Shown: positions 1 through 14,800 of the stretch, one piece after another
Position numbering within the stretch: the stretch's first letter is position 1
Layout of the letters: each line of letters starts with the position of its first letter
Assembly: GCA_037975125.1 (NCBI GenBank)
Contig: CM075851.1
Location: 121,674,908-121,738,907, forward strand
Reading direction: 5' to 3'
From: Latrodectus hesperus
Lineage: Eukaryota; Arthropoda; Arachnida; Araneae; Theridiidae
DNA length: 64,000 bases
Translations under genes and position numbers: made by a program
The notes under the pieces: model-generated
The model's input: the letters and a program-made list of their open reading frames with translations, nothing else
Told to the model about the DNA's origin: nothing
The model's database searches: none

Positions 1-1761
1 TAGATGTAGTCATTAAAATTATATGTTGAAAATAAAATGTTGAATTTCAGAGAAAACATTGCGTTTTTTTTAAGGAGGACAAAAATGAGTGTAGAAAGTA
101 AATGAATCATCATCAATTTAAGAGATTTCATATAACTTAATGAAAGGAAAGTTTAAGGAGTGAAAAAATCCTTTTTATATGAGAAAAAAACTATTAATCA
201 CTGCTGAAATTATTACATGGCATCTAGATGATTAAAGTATTGGAAAGATGTAACAAGAAGAGAGAGCATCTCCCTGCACTCCCTCTACTCGTTATATTTG
301 TTCTGCTCCTGAATGTAATTCCAGCCATTGGAAAAGTGCTTATTATTTACTCGTTTTTAAAATTTAAATTTAAAAAAGTCAGCTGACATATAAAAAAATG
401 CAATACAGTTAAACATTTTAAATAAATGGAATTGATGATAATGTTTTTGAAGAACTTTTTAGTTTGGAATCACTATATAGTAAAACGAGAGAATCAGACA
501 TTCCATATTCATTAATTACAAAATCATATCACACTAGATTATTTGATTTCCTGTATTTTCTTGTATTTACTTCAGGGATCATGTGTTAAAAAACCTTTGA
601 AAATCATTATGGGTATAATACAACCTTGCAGATAATATGATAATAACATTTTCCACCAGTTTTGAAAGAAATTCTGTTTATGTTTCTTAAAATAAATAAC
701 AGATGACGCCATGACCTTGCTGATTTATTTCAGCTATAATCAGTTTTGTCAAATTACATTCAAGAACAGATTTCCAGATTCTTGAAAGGAAATTCTTTAT
801 AAGGAACCAAAAGCAACATAGCAGTTTTTAAACTAAAAGCTATAGAAAAGGCAAATAAAAAAAATAGTGACATGTGTTAATGCAAAATGGTAAACAAAGT
901 AAATGCAGTAAATAATAATAATAATTACCAAGAAAACATATATACCTTGAAGAAATTTGTCTAACCTTGTTTTAAAAGTTGTTAAAAACTAAAAATCATT
1001 AAGTTTTACTAGAATCTTTTTGGAATTATTGCTTTTGATTGATCTGGTGAGTTTATCTCAGTTTATTGCACTTTGTGACGAGGTGGATCTAACCAGATGT
1101 TTTCATAATAAATGTTTTTTTCTGTACAATTATCTTTTTAATCATACAGTGTATTTTTATTTTATTTTACCAGACACATTAGCAGCAGTACATATTTTAG
1201 ACTATTTGATGAAAAAATTAGCTTCTTGTGTCACTCTTTTCTTTTACTTAAAAAAAGCTTTGGAGATAATAAATACGCACATGCAGATTATATACAGTAC
1301 TTCTCATTAGTTCATTCCTTCATTTAAGCAGATTCCAAATTCTTAACAGCAATATTGTTTGAATGTTGTAATTCTTTCAATTTCAAAGAAACATTAACAC
1401 AATATGCAAACCTTATTATATTAACCAAGTTAATTAAAAAAGAAGTTGCCACATTAAAAGTTAGTCATTCTTCTAAATCAGGAGTGAGCAATAAATCTAT
1501 CACGATTGACAAGATTGTTTAATATTCTTTTTAAAAATAAACATCCAGTCATTTTAAAGTGTTGTTTAGAAAGAATCACAAACAACTTAATAGATTATGA
1601 GCAGCATTTATGCAAATATAGCAGTGTTACCATCCATTTTCCTTTGAATTTATTATAGGAGTAATATATTTTAGTTTAAGCAAGTTACTATATAAATTAT
1701 TATATTAGACAAAGATAAAACCAGAAATTTTATTTCACTTAATATATAAATTATTACTAAC
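1..1761. other. Flank or last intron of the HMG-box gene
   Basis: No convincing exon. Most of 550-1309 is a decayed copy of a TA-flanked inverted-repeat element (listed separately). The 96-codon open frame at 1020-1310 falls inside that repeat and is not a gene. The possible terminal exon at 285-308 is unproven. Confidence 0.6.
550..1309. mobile_element. Decayed non-autonomous inverted-repeat DNA element, copy 1
   Basis: Aligns by eye along its whole length with 48819-49694 in the same orientation. Shared blocks include AATAAATAACAGATG, AAAGCTATA..GGCAAATAAA, TTTACTAGAATCTT, GAGGTGGAT and GCAGATTATATACAG against GCGGATTATATACAG. CpG sites present in the other copy are mostly TG/CA or lost here, so this copy looks older. 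No transposase is visible. Ends are approximate. Confidence 0.65.
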
Positions 1762-1871
1762 CGTTCTCCTATATTCTTCCATGGAATGCTCATATCGAAG
1801 TTTTGCTTCTAACTGTCGTTCTACATAAGGCTGTTTGTCATCATCAGTCATACCTCTCCACCTTTCCCCAC
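1762..1871 (-). CDS. HMG-box gene, exon 5: rest of box B
   Basis: 110 bases, entered in phase 1. Acceptor TTTTTAAG, donor ACG|GTTAGT. Encodes GERWRGMTDDDKQPYVERQL and on to SMEEYRRT, helices 2 and 3 of box B. Because a donor follows, at least one more exon should lie at lower coordinates or beyond the window. One weak candidate is 308-285 (acceptor TTACATTCAG, coding EQNKYNE then TAG), which fits the phase but has no supporting domain. Confidence 0.85.
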
Positions 1872-2813
1872 CTTAAAAAGATTTATGACACTTTGTACAG
1901 AAAGTTATCAAAAATTTTCATTACCTGCATACACACATTTAAGTTCATTAAGTTAGTTACAATATGAATACAATATATTTCGATATACCCAACAATAATA
2001 AAAATGGAACATTACTTATAGACATAGATTTGTTTTTGTCTACATTTCACACTCTAATAAAATTGAGACACAGCATAATTATAAAATAATTTGTAGAATG
2101 CACCATGAACTATAAATTATACTACTTAAAATATGTGATAAAAGAACTCAGATGCTTTAGAATTTAAAAAGTTCCATTATACTTTATAATTTTAAAAACA
2201 ATACATTAAAATGATTCTCTAGTTTATAACTCAGATGAAATAATGGATATTTGTAAATCTTTTGAAGAAAAAATTTGTTAAAATTTGAATTTTTAAAGAA
2301 AAATGTCTTTTAAGTTCCATCAATATTAAAATAATAAATGACAATTAATTTAAAAGTAATTTCGCAAACTTTAATTTGATATACACTTGAGAATGCTAAC
2401 CAGATAATTTTTATCTTAAAAATTCTGGAGTTTTTAATGTGTATCAATAAATGTAGTTAAATGAAGACTTTAATCCTTATTTTATGTTGAACATTCAAAA
2501 TTCCTGATTTTTTTAAAGATTAATCTTAAAATAAATAAATAAAAAATAGATAAACTTAGCTTTTTACCAAACATGAGAACTGGGTCAAAATACACAATAA
2601 ATCAAAAGGTAGCATGTATATTTTGAAAAACACCGAAAAACTTTGCAATGATGTAGTAGGCAACTTTTGCAATGATGACTTACTCAGTTTTAAAATTTAG
2701 TGGATCACTAACATTCATGAAATATAACTATGGATATGAATATTTGATTTTATAGTTGTTATACAATAAAATAAAACATAATTTAATTTGATATCTAAAC
2801 ATTAAAAACAGCA

Positions 2814-2883
<70 letters not shown>

Positions 2884-5800
2884 CAAATTACAAAATTGCT
2901 TGCAATATTTATGAGGAAAAAAAAAAAACTTTGAGATCATATTTATACCTTAACATTTTATGGAAACTAATGGAAATCTGAGGCACATAACAAGAATGCA
3001 TAATACGAAGATATTTCACAATAAAGGATAATATTACAAACAATATTGCAATATATAATGTACAATAATTAAAAAATGACCAATTTAAAGAATTGTATAA
3101 TTTTAATTAAAGGAAATTAAAATCATTATGGTTTGATATTAAATAAGAAAGCAGATTAAAAAGTGTAAGACCCATTGACATTACTTATAACATGATTTAT
3201 TACTTAAGTTAATTATCATTACCAAGTTTTGCCATTGCAGCAACTCCACCTTCTGGTTCTTTGCCAGCCATTTCTTTCCTGAAGTCAGCCATAAATATCA
3301 TAAATGCTGTACCAGGACGTTTTGGTTTATTTGCATCTCTAGCTGGTTTGTATATGGACATCTAATATAAACATTTATTGAAGTTATCAACTGAATAAAC
3401 CATACAATTTATTTCTGTTATATAAACTGTGAATTGAAAAACAATTTAATAAATAAACAAATTTCAGTAGGCATTTTTCTGATTAGATTAATATTTCATA
3501 AGATAAAAAATGCCAGAAAGCTTCCTGCTAGAATATGCAAATCTTTATAAACTTGTTTAATTACTTATAAGTCAATTAGAAACATTGATAATAACTGAAG
3601 AAATATATTTTAAAAGCTAGCCATTTTTTTAAAAATAAAGTACAAGATAACATAATTTATTTAAAAAATAATTTGATAGCACAAACAATGCTATAAAACA
3701 AATAAATAAACTACCTTTACACTTATGAAAAACACTAGTAAATGATCTATCTCAAATATTAAGCCTTTTCTTGGATATTAATTTTCATAAAATGCTAATT
3801 TTAAATTAAAAGCTTTTGACAATCTTTTATTTATTTTTGTATTTGGCAAAGTCTCGACTAATGTGAAATGCAAATAAATAAAAGAGTAATAAAAAATAGT
3901 GTGATTTCATGAGTTTTGTTTTTAAAAAAATTTGTAAAACACAAACCATATTATTCAGTCTGCATAATGAATGGAGTAACGGAAGTTAATAGTCAGAATT
4001 TAATCTACTTATACATTTACTTGATTAGCACTACTTTAATTGAATAGTACAATTTAAATAGAATTTCCTCAAGAAATAAATAATTAAACAAAAGTAATAA
4101 GAAAAATGGAATAAAAAATTATAATTTCATTAAAAGCATAGGAAGTTTGACGAATTTGTTTTGAAATGTTACAAATAAGTGACACAAAATAGCAAATTTA
4201 TATTAACATAGCCAAACAATTGTTTCCACTTTTAACTAAACTTCGGCTGCCTGCGCCTAGTTGTGAGGTACCCGAGTCAAACGAACCACCACCCTCAACA
4301 AATAGGTCGAGAGGTGGGAAGAGGTTGTAAACAGCAATGGCGAATACATAATGGATTAACTTGTTTTTTGTGTAAATAAAAGTCTTTGGTAAAAACGCTA
4401 CAAATCTATTCCCCAAACTAATAGATTTAGCATATCACAAATTTAGTTAGAATATAAATTGAACAATCTTGTCAGATCATTACTAACATATTGCAGTAAA
4501 TTTTATTTTTAATCTAATGATCTAATTTTAGCATCTTCGAATTCTTATATAACTGATGACATTTTCAACAATTTCTATTTATTTTGCACAATAAAGGAGA
4601 GTACTTTTTAGTTTTTAAGTGCATATAAACAACATAATGTTAGAAATAAATGTTCATCTGTTCAGAATTTAGAATTACCAGAAGTTGATATATGTGTTTC
4701 AAAGGAAATATATATCATCAAAGAATTTGCTTCTAATGAAATTATCATTAAAAGAAAAAACTAAATAAACACAGAAAAATATTATTGAATTCACTTCTAT
4801 GAATTTTAACTGCAAGGACATTTAAAAATATTAAAATACACATGAAAAGTTAAACATAAATTTAATCAATAAAGTTTACTACTGAATTGGTTATCATAGT
4901 CTCTATTGTAAATCCAATTCTAATAAAAAATGTAGTTAAATAATGTAACAGCACGACCTTTTCTCATAAATTATGGCAAAATAAAAATAATTAATATTTG
5001 ATTTAAAAATGGTGAAAAACATATATACGTATTATAATCAAACGATATTAAAATATTAACTAATAAAATATGACATAAATAAATTATTATTACTTCACGC
5101 TTATATCGCTCTCTGTCCCTAGCAGCAGAATCTAAAAAAGGCTCTTTCTGTTCTTCATTCATAGCATTCCATTTTGCTGCACATTCCTTACCAAATTCAC
5201 CAATCTATCAAAATAATGCAATAAATACTTTGTTTTCACAATGTTAACATATATATTTTTACACAACTATAAAATCATTTAAACATTTTTAAGAATCTAA
5301 AAAATCTTAAAATTTGTTGTTAAAAAAGATTGGAAAAATATAAAAAGATAAGGAATGATAATACTTATTTTTCCCATATAAGACATTACATTTAAAGATT
5401 ACATTATACCAGAAAATTTTCAATAATATTCAATGTAATTTCGCATTTTTAAAACCTATACATGTAAAGAATTTTCCTATCAGATTTTATTCTTTTGGTT
5501 TATTTGAAAGAGTCTCATTTCTTTTTAAATTAGTCTTAGTTTCCTATTAACAAACATTAACGTCGGGCCAACTGTTTAAAAGGCTGACGCTAGAGCCATA
5601 ATTATTCACCACGCTGGGCCATAGGTTTGTGCATCCACTGTGCAAAACTAATAACTAATTTTATAATGATGACTAAACTTACTCACATGCACACACAATA
5701 ACCAATATCTCAATACTACTATTCTTACTAGCTCAATAAAATATACATAATCAATTTTTTAAAATTATTTTCTCTTAATAAATGAAAAGAATATGAACCA

Positions 5801-8800
5801 AGATTTGTACTAATTTTAAAGAATCAAATTACATGAGTTTTAAGGAGTTATCTCAATATTTATAATAATTTCTTTATTTTATTATAAATATTGTGGTGTA
5901 AGTTGAATATACCCACAAGTGATTTCTCGCCAAATCTAGCATGTTTCCTTTTGATTATAATGTTGCCAAATTGAGTTTTTGCTACTTTTCAAATTTCATT
6001 TTTCTCATGTTTTGTGTTACCTTAAAAAATCAATCTTACCTTAAAAAATCAGTATAAACGATATCTAACATTTGAAAGAATCAGGCAATAGCTTAAATAA
6101 AATACATTTTCAAGAATACTTGAGTTTTTATTAAATGAGAATTACATTTCACAATAAACCTTAATATATATATATAGATAGATATGTTAACCATTTCTAC
6201 AGATATTTAATAAAATGCATAAAGTAAAAGTACTCATCTAATCACTTGTCGAAGACAGCACAGGCTCGCCAATAGTTAAACGCCAAATTTATAAAAAGCC
6301 CAATTTATCAACTTTCAAGCCCAATACAGCCATTACAAATACAAAAATAAATCTTAATTTTTTTGTATCATTTCAAACAGAAACATTTCCAGCATGAATG
6401 TAAAATAAATGAAACATATAGCAAAAGCTTCAAGTATTACAATAACTTAAAAAAAATCTCACACATGTGCATATCAGGTTACGTCATAAAATTGCAAGAA
6501 TCTATAGGTTTATCGTGTTTGGCATGCATACTGGCTCGTTTGATTTAGTCAATTTTTTAAAGAACAACCCAATTTTTGAATAAAACATTATTAGTATAAC
6601 ACATACAGTTAATTCTAAAAATAATAAATACACCCAATGAAAATACTTTAAATCTCATGTACATGATCTCACGACATCTTATTACACATATTGTTTATAT
6701 TTGTTTAAAACAGTCTATATTAATCTACCAAAAAATAAGAGCTGCTTCTACAAACCTTTGACAATATCAAGTTAATTAAGGTATTATTTAACCCTTTGCG
6801 GTTCAGTGTCCCTATCCCCAGGTGATGGAACACCAAACTTTAAATTGTTACATTAAATAGATGAAATGTGCCTTAAAATGTTCTATAAACTCTCTTTTTT
6901 GATAATAAATGGCAGCACTACATAAGATCAATAAATTTCAATTATAGCAGATTATTTAAACCCCTTTTAATTGTAAAGAATATTTCTGATTATTATTTTT
7001 TTTTTACTAAGATAATTGTTTGAAAAGAACTTTCAGTTATTTTTGTTGCATGTACCTTGAACTATTGATTCTATATTACTTTAAATTTGTATGCATAATT
7101 ATCTGATAAAACAAGGTGTTCCATCACCTGGAACACTGCACTGAAACAGCACTTTTCTTTTCGCGATTAGCCTTGAACTCAATGTTGAGTGGAACAGATG
7201 TGATTATTTTATACTGTTTTTTCTCTCTTTTGGAGTGGAATAAACTAACGTTGAGGAATGTACAAGGAAGGATTACTTATACGGATAATATTTCTATACC
7301 CATATTGGCCTCTTGAATTAAGAAGCTTCAGTGTGGTATAGGATTATATAAGTTAGTTTGAATCCTCTCTAGTTAACCTCTTCGCGACGGGCGAGTCATA
7401 TATGCATTTTGTACGGACGAAAGTGAGGGCCGGGCATTCCTGAAGAACTAGCCTAGTGAACGGGCGGTGCATATATGCATTTGAAGCTGGAACAATTTTT
7501 AATAATCACTAGATGGCACTATGTGTCCATTACATTTAAACTGAACGTAGTTTTAGTGTTCTGACCTTCATTTTTTCTTCATATTCCTGCTTTTTTTGGT
7601 ATTATGATTATCAGCTGTGGCTGAGGAGAGGAAATCGCAATGTAAACAAACACAGCTCGGTTCTTCAACTTTCCACGTGATTTAAGCATTCTCGCTTCTG
7701 ATATCTCTGAACACTTTTTATTTTGTTTTCACGATACTATGGGAGGTCTTTTAGGGTTTTAGCTTCAGTTTTGTTACACTTTTTACTGCTTTCGTTTATA
7801 TTTGCTCACTTTTCTTGTTATTTTGAAAATTCTCGACTCCAGATTGTTATGGCGAGGATTACCTGGTAGGCAATTCCCTACCCTGAATTTGAACAAAAAG
7901 GGAGAAAAAAGTCGCAGAAAGTGCATTGTTTGTTCACAAACCGTGCTGAAAGAAAAGAAATCCGACATTGCTTGCAAATCATGCAATGTCAGATTTTGCG
8001 TTTCTCTGTGCTTTGAGATTTTCCACACTCTGTCTTCATTTTAAATTTTGTTATTTTTTCTTGTAAACAGCCCTTGTTTAGTTTTTATTAATTTGAAAAT
8101 ATGTTGAAGTGTTTTGTAAATTAAAATTTTGGAAAAACTAGAATTGCACTGTCAAAAATTATTTCTCAAGGTAAGCAACTTTTTTATCTATATATTTTCA
8201 TATAAATTGAAGGAAAAACATTATTAAAGTCTAGTTTTAATGTTATAAGATAGATTATGTGAGAATCTAAAATGCTACCAAAAATCAAGGCGGTAGGACT
8301 TTATTATTTACAAATTTTTTTCTAAAGTTAAGCCTAGCGGAGAAAAACCACCGTCCTGTAATATCATTCCTTTCACTTCAGCTTCGTCCTGAATGCGCGT
8401 CTTAAACAAAGGCGACTCGTCGTGAAAAGGTTAAAAAGAAGCATTATTTTTTATGCTTTTGATTTTTCTTTTTGCTGCTATTTGTATTATAATATTGTAT
8501 ATATATGTTTTGAATTTTTATATTTTTAATTTACTTTTTGCAAATATAATTTTAATTTCTAGTTAATTTTTTTAATTTGTTAATTGCAAATAAATGGCAT
8601 ATAGAGTTCTTAATCATTCTGAAGCAATAAAAATGCTTCAAAAACTGTCCTCTGTTAGTGAATCAGAGCATATGGATAGTGATACAGTGAAATATGTTCC
8701 TAAACCACTTGATCAGTATCAGTCTGATAATGATGTGTCGAATGTGAAAATGATGGTGATGATTTACCTCAACCAGGCTACTCTATTACTTGAATAACTA

Positions 8801-11800
8801 AAAAAATTGTACAGAAACCTTTATTTTATTTATTATTAATTTTTTTTGGTGTAGAGTAGCAGGCATTCTTGTGATGCACCCTGGACCATGCTAAATGTGC
8901 TACGTAGGTGTAATGCATTGTTTTTTCATTCATATATGCAAAAATATTTACGCGTATATGGGCTTCACTGAAATGTTTGCATCTTACAACCTTAGCGGCA
9001 CAGTGTTCCATGTGATGGAACTCCCACAAAATTGAATGGTACATGCAATCTTTACAAAATTTTCACTGTATACTCATATAGGCTTAAATAGACAACCTAC
9101 AAATTTTTTGTTAATATTTCAACTTTGAAGGGTAATGCACCTGAAAGGGTTAAAGAGACAAGGTAATATTTCAGAACAAATTCTATCAATATTATCAAGT
9201 GATAAACAAATAAACATTTTATAAAACCTTAAACATTGTTTCAGAAGAAAGAGAAGAATTTAATTATATCATACAATATTGCAAGCAGAAACAAAAAGTA
9301 CAGTGGAAAAACTAAGATTGGCTGTATTCAGACATACATACAAGAGTGCTTAGGCAATACACTCTCTTTCCATGAAGCTTTGTAGAATATTATTTATCAA
9401 AGATAATATTTTCTAAACTAACACACAAGTCATAGATAAAATATAATATTAGTAATGACAGAAAATACTATTTATGTAAGTGACCTTTAATGAAAGTACA
9501 AGAAATTTAGAATTTCTACTTAGAACATCTAAATTGAATCTCAATAATATAATTTTAATTTGAAAATTCTTAGGTGGGCTTATCAATAGTAGCCAACATT
9601 TAAATCTTGTCAACTATCAATGCATAATGATAAAAGCAATGTGCATCAAACATAATGAAAACAGACAGAATAGGCAGAGAATATCTATAAATATTATTTA
9701 TTATGAAAAAATAATAAGTACGCAAGTATCTGTTGATAAAATTAATGCATTAAAAATATAAAACAGATATATTTATAACTTGGTCATTGAGATTAATAAA
9801 ACATTTTATATTTCAAAGAAAGAATTAATAACTAGCCTAATTCTATAAAGGTAATGGTTAATGACAAAAAACATGCTTTCTCTATAGAGTTCTAGCAGAT
9901 TTTGTAAAATTGCAATCTGAAAGTATGCAGTAGTTAATTCGTTTTTTAACCCTTTCGTGATTAACGGGACACACATACGTCCCAAGCAAAATTTAAAAAA
10001 ATCTGTTGGGGCAGAATCTCTTCTTTGTCTTATGGGAGGCATTCCCATCAGTCCTGCCAACATTTTTTAATGTGTTTCATTCACAGCGGGTAGATGGCAC
10101 TACAGTACACAATCATATTCCGGCCTTTTGGAAGCATCGCATCGGCTCATTTCGTATTCTGGGAACATAAATGCTTTATTTTTTTGGAAAATATCGCACA
10201 TATTCGATTAAATTTTAATTAACTATAAATCTAAGGTTAGGTACGTTGTTCACAAAGCAAATTATCTCGAATAAACTGGTAAGTAGGAAAATTTTTATCT
10301 CAGTTTTATTGTCGGGACATATGTGTCCCTCTCGTCTTGGATAGTGGGAACACGTTGTCCCAACAGTCCTATGTGATCAAGTATTTTGACATTCTATTTT
10401 CAATTACTTTTGAAATCGTAAACTGCTTATTTTTAATTTAGGCACAAATTAATTCAGTTTAAGGATTACTCAATGCGAAAAAAAATAGTCACGAAAGGGT
10501 TAAATAAGTACTAGGATGTCAGACATTATTTATATTGTTATAGCTGATTAATTGGTTACATATTTTCTGCAGTTCTAATTTCAAATACTTGTATAACCAA
10601 TTATACAAAAACATTTTTTTAAGAGAGAATTTTTTAAAGAGAAATTATGCATTAAATTTATTATTTTTTATAATTTATCTTTAACATTCTTTGAATTTCA
10701 ACAGATGCATAAAATTTAAGGTTCTAATCTTATTACATCACTTTAAAAATTAATATTATGTCTTCAATGTAATCCTTGACAATAATGAATATAAGAGAAA
10801 AATATATAATTGGTATTAAAGTATGCAAATTATTTTTTTATATGGAATATAATCTAATTTAAGCATTCAATGTTACCTAACTATCAATCAATGTACTTAT
10901 GTTTTGGGAGGGCTTAAAACAATTGGCAACATAATTGCTAGAGTTAAAAAATCATCAGATTTTTAATGATTACCAACACATTAGTATAATAAAATAACAA
11001 TCCTTCATATACTGTACATGAAATTCCCCTTTTTCCCCTTATATTTATTTTTTGTGAAAGAGCATGCATGTTTCAAATTTTGTTGATAGTTGGAATCAAT
11101 TTTCTAACTGCAAATTTTTTGTTTGGTTCTAAGAGATTTTACAATTTGAAAATTCACAATAAATTTATTTCAAAAAAGGATTTTTATGAATAAATATTAA
11201 TATTTCATTGCATATTTTTAAAATTTGCCCTGTGAACTTAACAAAAATATTTTGCATATGCTCCCCAAACTCATCAATTATCTTGCCTAAAAGTGTACTC
11301 TATTTTTACGTTGTTAGGCAGGAACATATTTTAACAAACCATGCCAATAAACTAGTGTCTTGAAGAATTCATGAGTTCAGCAATTTTCAATATAATAAAG
11401 AAATGCTAGTCCTTTTTAGTTGAGCGCACAGTTATTATTCTGAAAAGCAAACTCTAATTTAGACTACAATTCATAAAGAAAATTTTTGCATCATTTGTAT
11501 CTAAATGAGAATATGTTATCTAATACATTTGAATGAGCTACCCATTGAGTGGAAGTTCTAAGACAATAATCAAGAAAATAATTTGCCTTGATACATAAAT
11601 CAGAATTAAGAGGAAGAAGTGTTGTGGGTAACTAAGCTGTAAAATGTTGCCAAAAGGTTCATTTAATGAGCACTTCGTCTTTCAGATGAAATTTGTTAAA
11701 TGGGTCGTAAAAACATGTTGCACAAGAAAAAATGCCCCGATAAATATACAGATAATAAGTAGAAATGCATATATTACCCAATGTTTAACATTGGCTAAGT

Positions 11801-14800
11801 TCAATACAAGACTTCCGACTCTAAAGAATATAGGCCCTATTCTTTATTTGCAAGCAGCCATAATATAACTTGACCATTATAACAGTATGTAGATGATGCA
11901 ATAATTTAAGCTTTATAAAACCAAAAACGATAAAATTGAAACACGCAAATATGAAAACTAGTCTTTGATAAATGAAAATTCTAATTTAATTACACACTTA
12001 ATATTGATTATTGCTTACACCACTAATCAAAATTCAAAACAATGAATATAGAATAAGAGATAAATGAATACATCAGTTATAATTTAAGATTAAAACCAAT
12101 GAAACTTAACTTTATAATATCTATTATTAGAAAATGGTGATTTTTTTGATAACTAATATTTTATATATATAAATTTTTTTTACTTATATTTATAATTCTT
12201 TAACATTTATTACACAGCTACATTTTTCTCTTCAATATAGACAAATTTACAATTTAAATAGATTTTAAGAAAAGTAATTTATGTTAACTTTGATAGAAAA
12301 ATGTTATGTTGTGATTAATGTTAAATCAATTAAGCAGATAATCAGACCAATTGTGTGTGGCAATTTTAATATTTTGATAAATATAATGTTTCAGTTTTAT
12401 CAAAATCTGCCAATAAAAACTTATATTCAAATCTCATTTTGGTCTCCTGATGGTACTGAACTCTTCAGAAAGATCAGAATCTTGATAATGCCATGCAGCA
12501 AATAATGCATGTTGCCTTTGATTTCTATGAACACATTTATTAATGCATATACTTGAAGATTCTTTGGGTTTCCCGTTTTAAAGTACATATATGAAAAATA
12601 ATCCAACACATATGGAGAGACTTGGAAAGCAATATGCAGTGGATTTTCAACTGTTAAAACTATCCATTACAGAATGTCCAATTTGGCATGGTGGACAAAG
12701 ATGGCTTTTGACATAAGGTACATTGTGTTGATATTTTTTCATAGAAAAGAGGATTTTATTCACAAATCATAAAGGAGGAAACCCAGACATCTTTTAAGCA
12801 TTATTTGACAGATATGGAGTCAGAAAAAGCAAAACATTATACCCATACAGGTTTAATAATGGTTGAGATAAAACTCACAGCATCCAATTATGACCCTCGC
12901 TCAAAAACACAAGACTTCATAAAATAAATTCCTAATTAAGAAATATTTGCATGTTTAGGTTCCAGCATTCTTTCACTTCGTTAAAATATATATATCCCCA
13001 ATATAAAAATTCCTCAAAACAGATTACTTAATTTTAAATATTGTAAGAAAAGAGACCATACAAGTTGAGAGATGTACAAGCCCTATAATAGGGACGAGGA
13101 AAAGTATCAGCAATCGGTATTTCAAAAATTAACTGACATAATGATTACTTTTTTCATAATATCATTTACTTCCAATAAAATTTTTTCTTCATTCTACTTA
13201 TAATATGTCAGCAGTATTAGCTACATTCTACCTCCAATTGTAAAGTAATTGAAACTGACATAGAGATTCAGGAATAGTAGAGGATAAAATAAATATTCAG
13301 GACACGATTTTTTTGGAAATTTTAAGACATAATTATTAAAAAGTTTAGTTAAAGAAAATGAATAGTATTCTCACTTTGCATTTGTCAACAAAAAATAAAA
13401 ACTTTAAACTAACTAAACTTTTTAAAGATAATTAGTTATAATCATTGCAAATATACATATTTTAAATATTATGTGAAGTTTGAAAAACTCATCAAATACA
13501 AAATCTTTTTATTAACAGAAATATTAATGAACAATGTTTCATTCATACAGCTATAAATATTTTTACAGGGATAAAAATTCTTCAATTTCCAAAATAAAAA
13601 AATTACAGTTTCTTTTTAATTTATACAATTTTTTGTCAAGTTAATTTTTTTGAAACATTTTTAATTTTATCATTGACAGCATCCAACTAAGCAACTTTTA
13701 TTTCTTGAAAATCATTAATTTTTACAACATTTCTTAATTTTTCTGATGAGCAATTGATTAACTGGAGAGCTACTGGTTTATCTTTTAAAGGGTTATTTTC
13801 TTCTGCAATGAGAGAGTCAAAAATTTCTTCAACTGCTTTTTTTATGTTCTGTTCAGCTTTTTTTTCCTTCTATTTTCTTCCTTTTTTATTTTGTAGTCCC
13901 AAATAAGAAGCAAATTGAAGCACCCTTTTCATGTTTTTTTGGGGCAATATAGTAAAATATTCTTTGAAGGCTGGATACTGTTCAATTATTTGTTCACATG
14001 GGGTCCTAGAGTTAACAATCGCGACTCTACTTTTTTTTTAACAAGTGGTCAGCAACAGAATCCACTAATAATGAAATTTGAACTCTGTAGTAATCTTCTC
14101 TTCTTACTGCTAACAAATTAAGCCATTCATATAGACAGTAAATAAAACTATTAAAGTCACAACTTAAATTTGATATACCTTTTTTATGCCATATTTATAA
14201 TGTGTAAACTGCATGTTCCTATATCAATCAAGATAAAAATTACTGAAGAATTTTTTATGAAATTACAAATTGAAATTCGGTCAATCCATTGAGCCTTGCA
14301 GCAATTTTTCAATATAGAAATCATTTTTTGAAATAAAATTTAACACTATTTCTAAAATTTTACTAGACTCTGCATGTCCAAGGAATAAGTAATCACAATA
14401 ATTATTAACTATCTTGTATTCCTTTTCTGACCAATAAGATATATAAATATCCAATAGATTTTTGCTTGCCTGGTAGTTGTTTCATCCAAATATAAAATGA
14501 AGTAAGATCCAGAGGAAATAATATCATCATAAATTCGATTTTGAAAGCATGGAGCGAGCCCGAATTTCATCATGTACTGTGACTTGGCTTCACTGATATG
14601 AACAAGTTGTACATAATTGCTTTGGATTTTAAAACTTTATCCTATGTACTTAACCCTATCCAATGCTTGCAGGAAGATGATACAAGCAGCGATTTTGTCG
14701 ATACTATTTTTGCATTCGTTTTAGAAACAAAAACACTTTGATTTAACCTTTCTTTCATTTGTCTTTTATGTTTAAGTAAACTAGCGTGAATCAAAAAACT

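Larger units (their letters stand above)
6792..9149. mobile_element. Outer piggyBac-like element, TTAA-flanked, broken
   Basis: Flanked by TTAA at 6788-6791 and 9150-9153, with ends CCCTTTGCGGTTCA and, on the other strand, CCCTTTCAGGTGCA (11 of 14 alike). TTAA target sites and CCC-starting ends are the hallmark of piggyBac transposons. A 17-bp inverted repeat lies inside (CCAGGTGATGGAACACC at 6818-6834 and its complement at 7115-7131), with a related copy near 9002. An open frame at 8594-8797 (RVLNHSEAIKML, then SESEHMDSDTV and KPLDQYQSDND) is acidic like piggyBac transposase N-termini, but this is inference. A second element sits inside at 7377-8430. Confidence 0.65.

Noticed and set aside
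285..308. Last HMG exon coding EQNKYNE then stop
   Set aside because: The phase fits and there is a CAG acceptor, but the pyrimidine tract is poor and eight codons carry no evidence; mentioned only as a candidate.
1020..1310. 96-codon open frame, plus strand
   Set aside because: Lies inside a decayed inverted-repeat element, has no domain and the aligned second copy does not keep the frame.
4235..4330. GC-rich patch as a tRNA gene or SINE
   Set aside because: A B-box-like GGTTCGTTTGACTC is present but no A box at the right distance and no match to the SINEs in the window.
13330..13440. Imperfect inverted repeat as a MITE
   Set aside because: Arms are short and mismatched, with no target duplication; common in AT-rich DNA.
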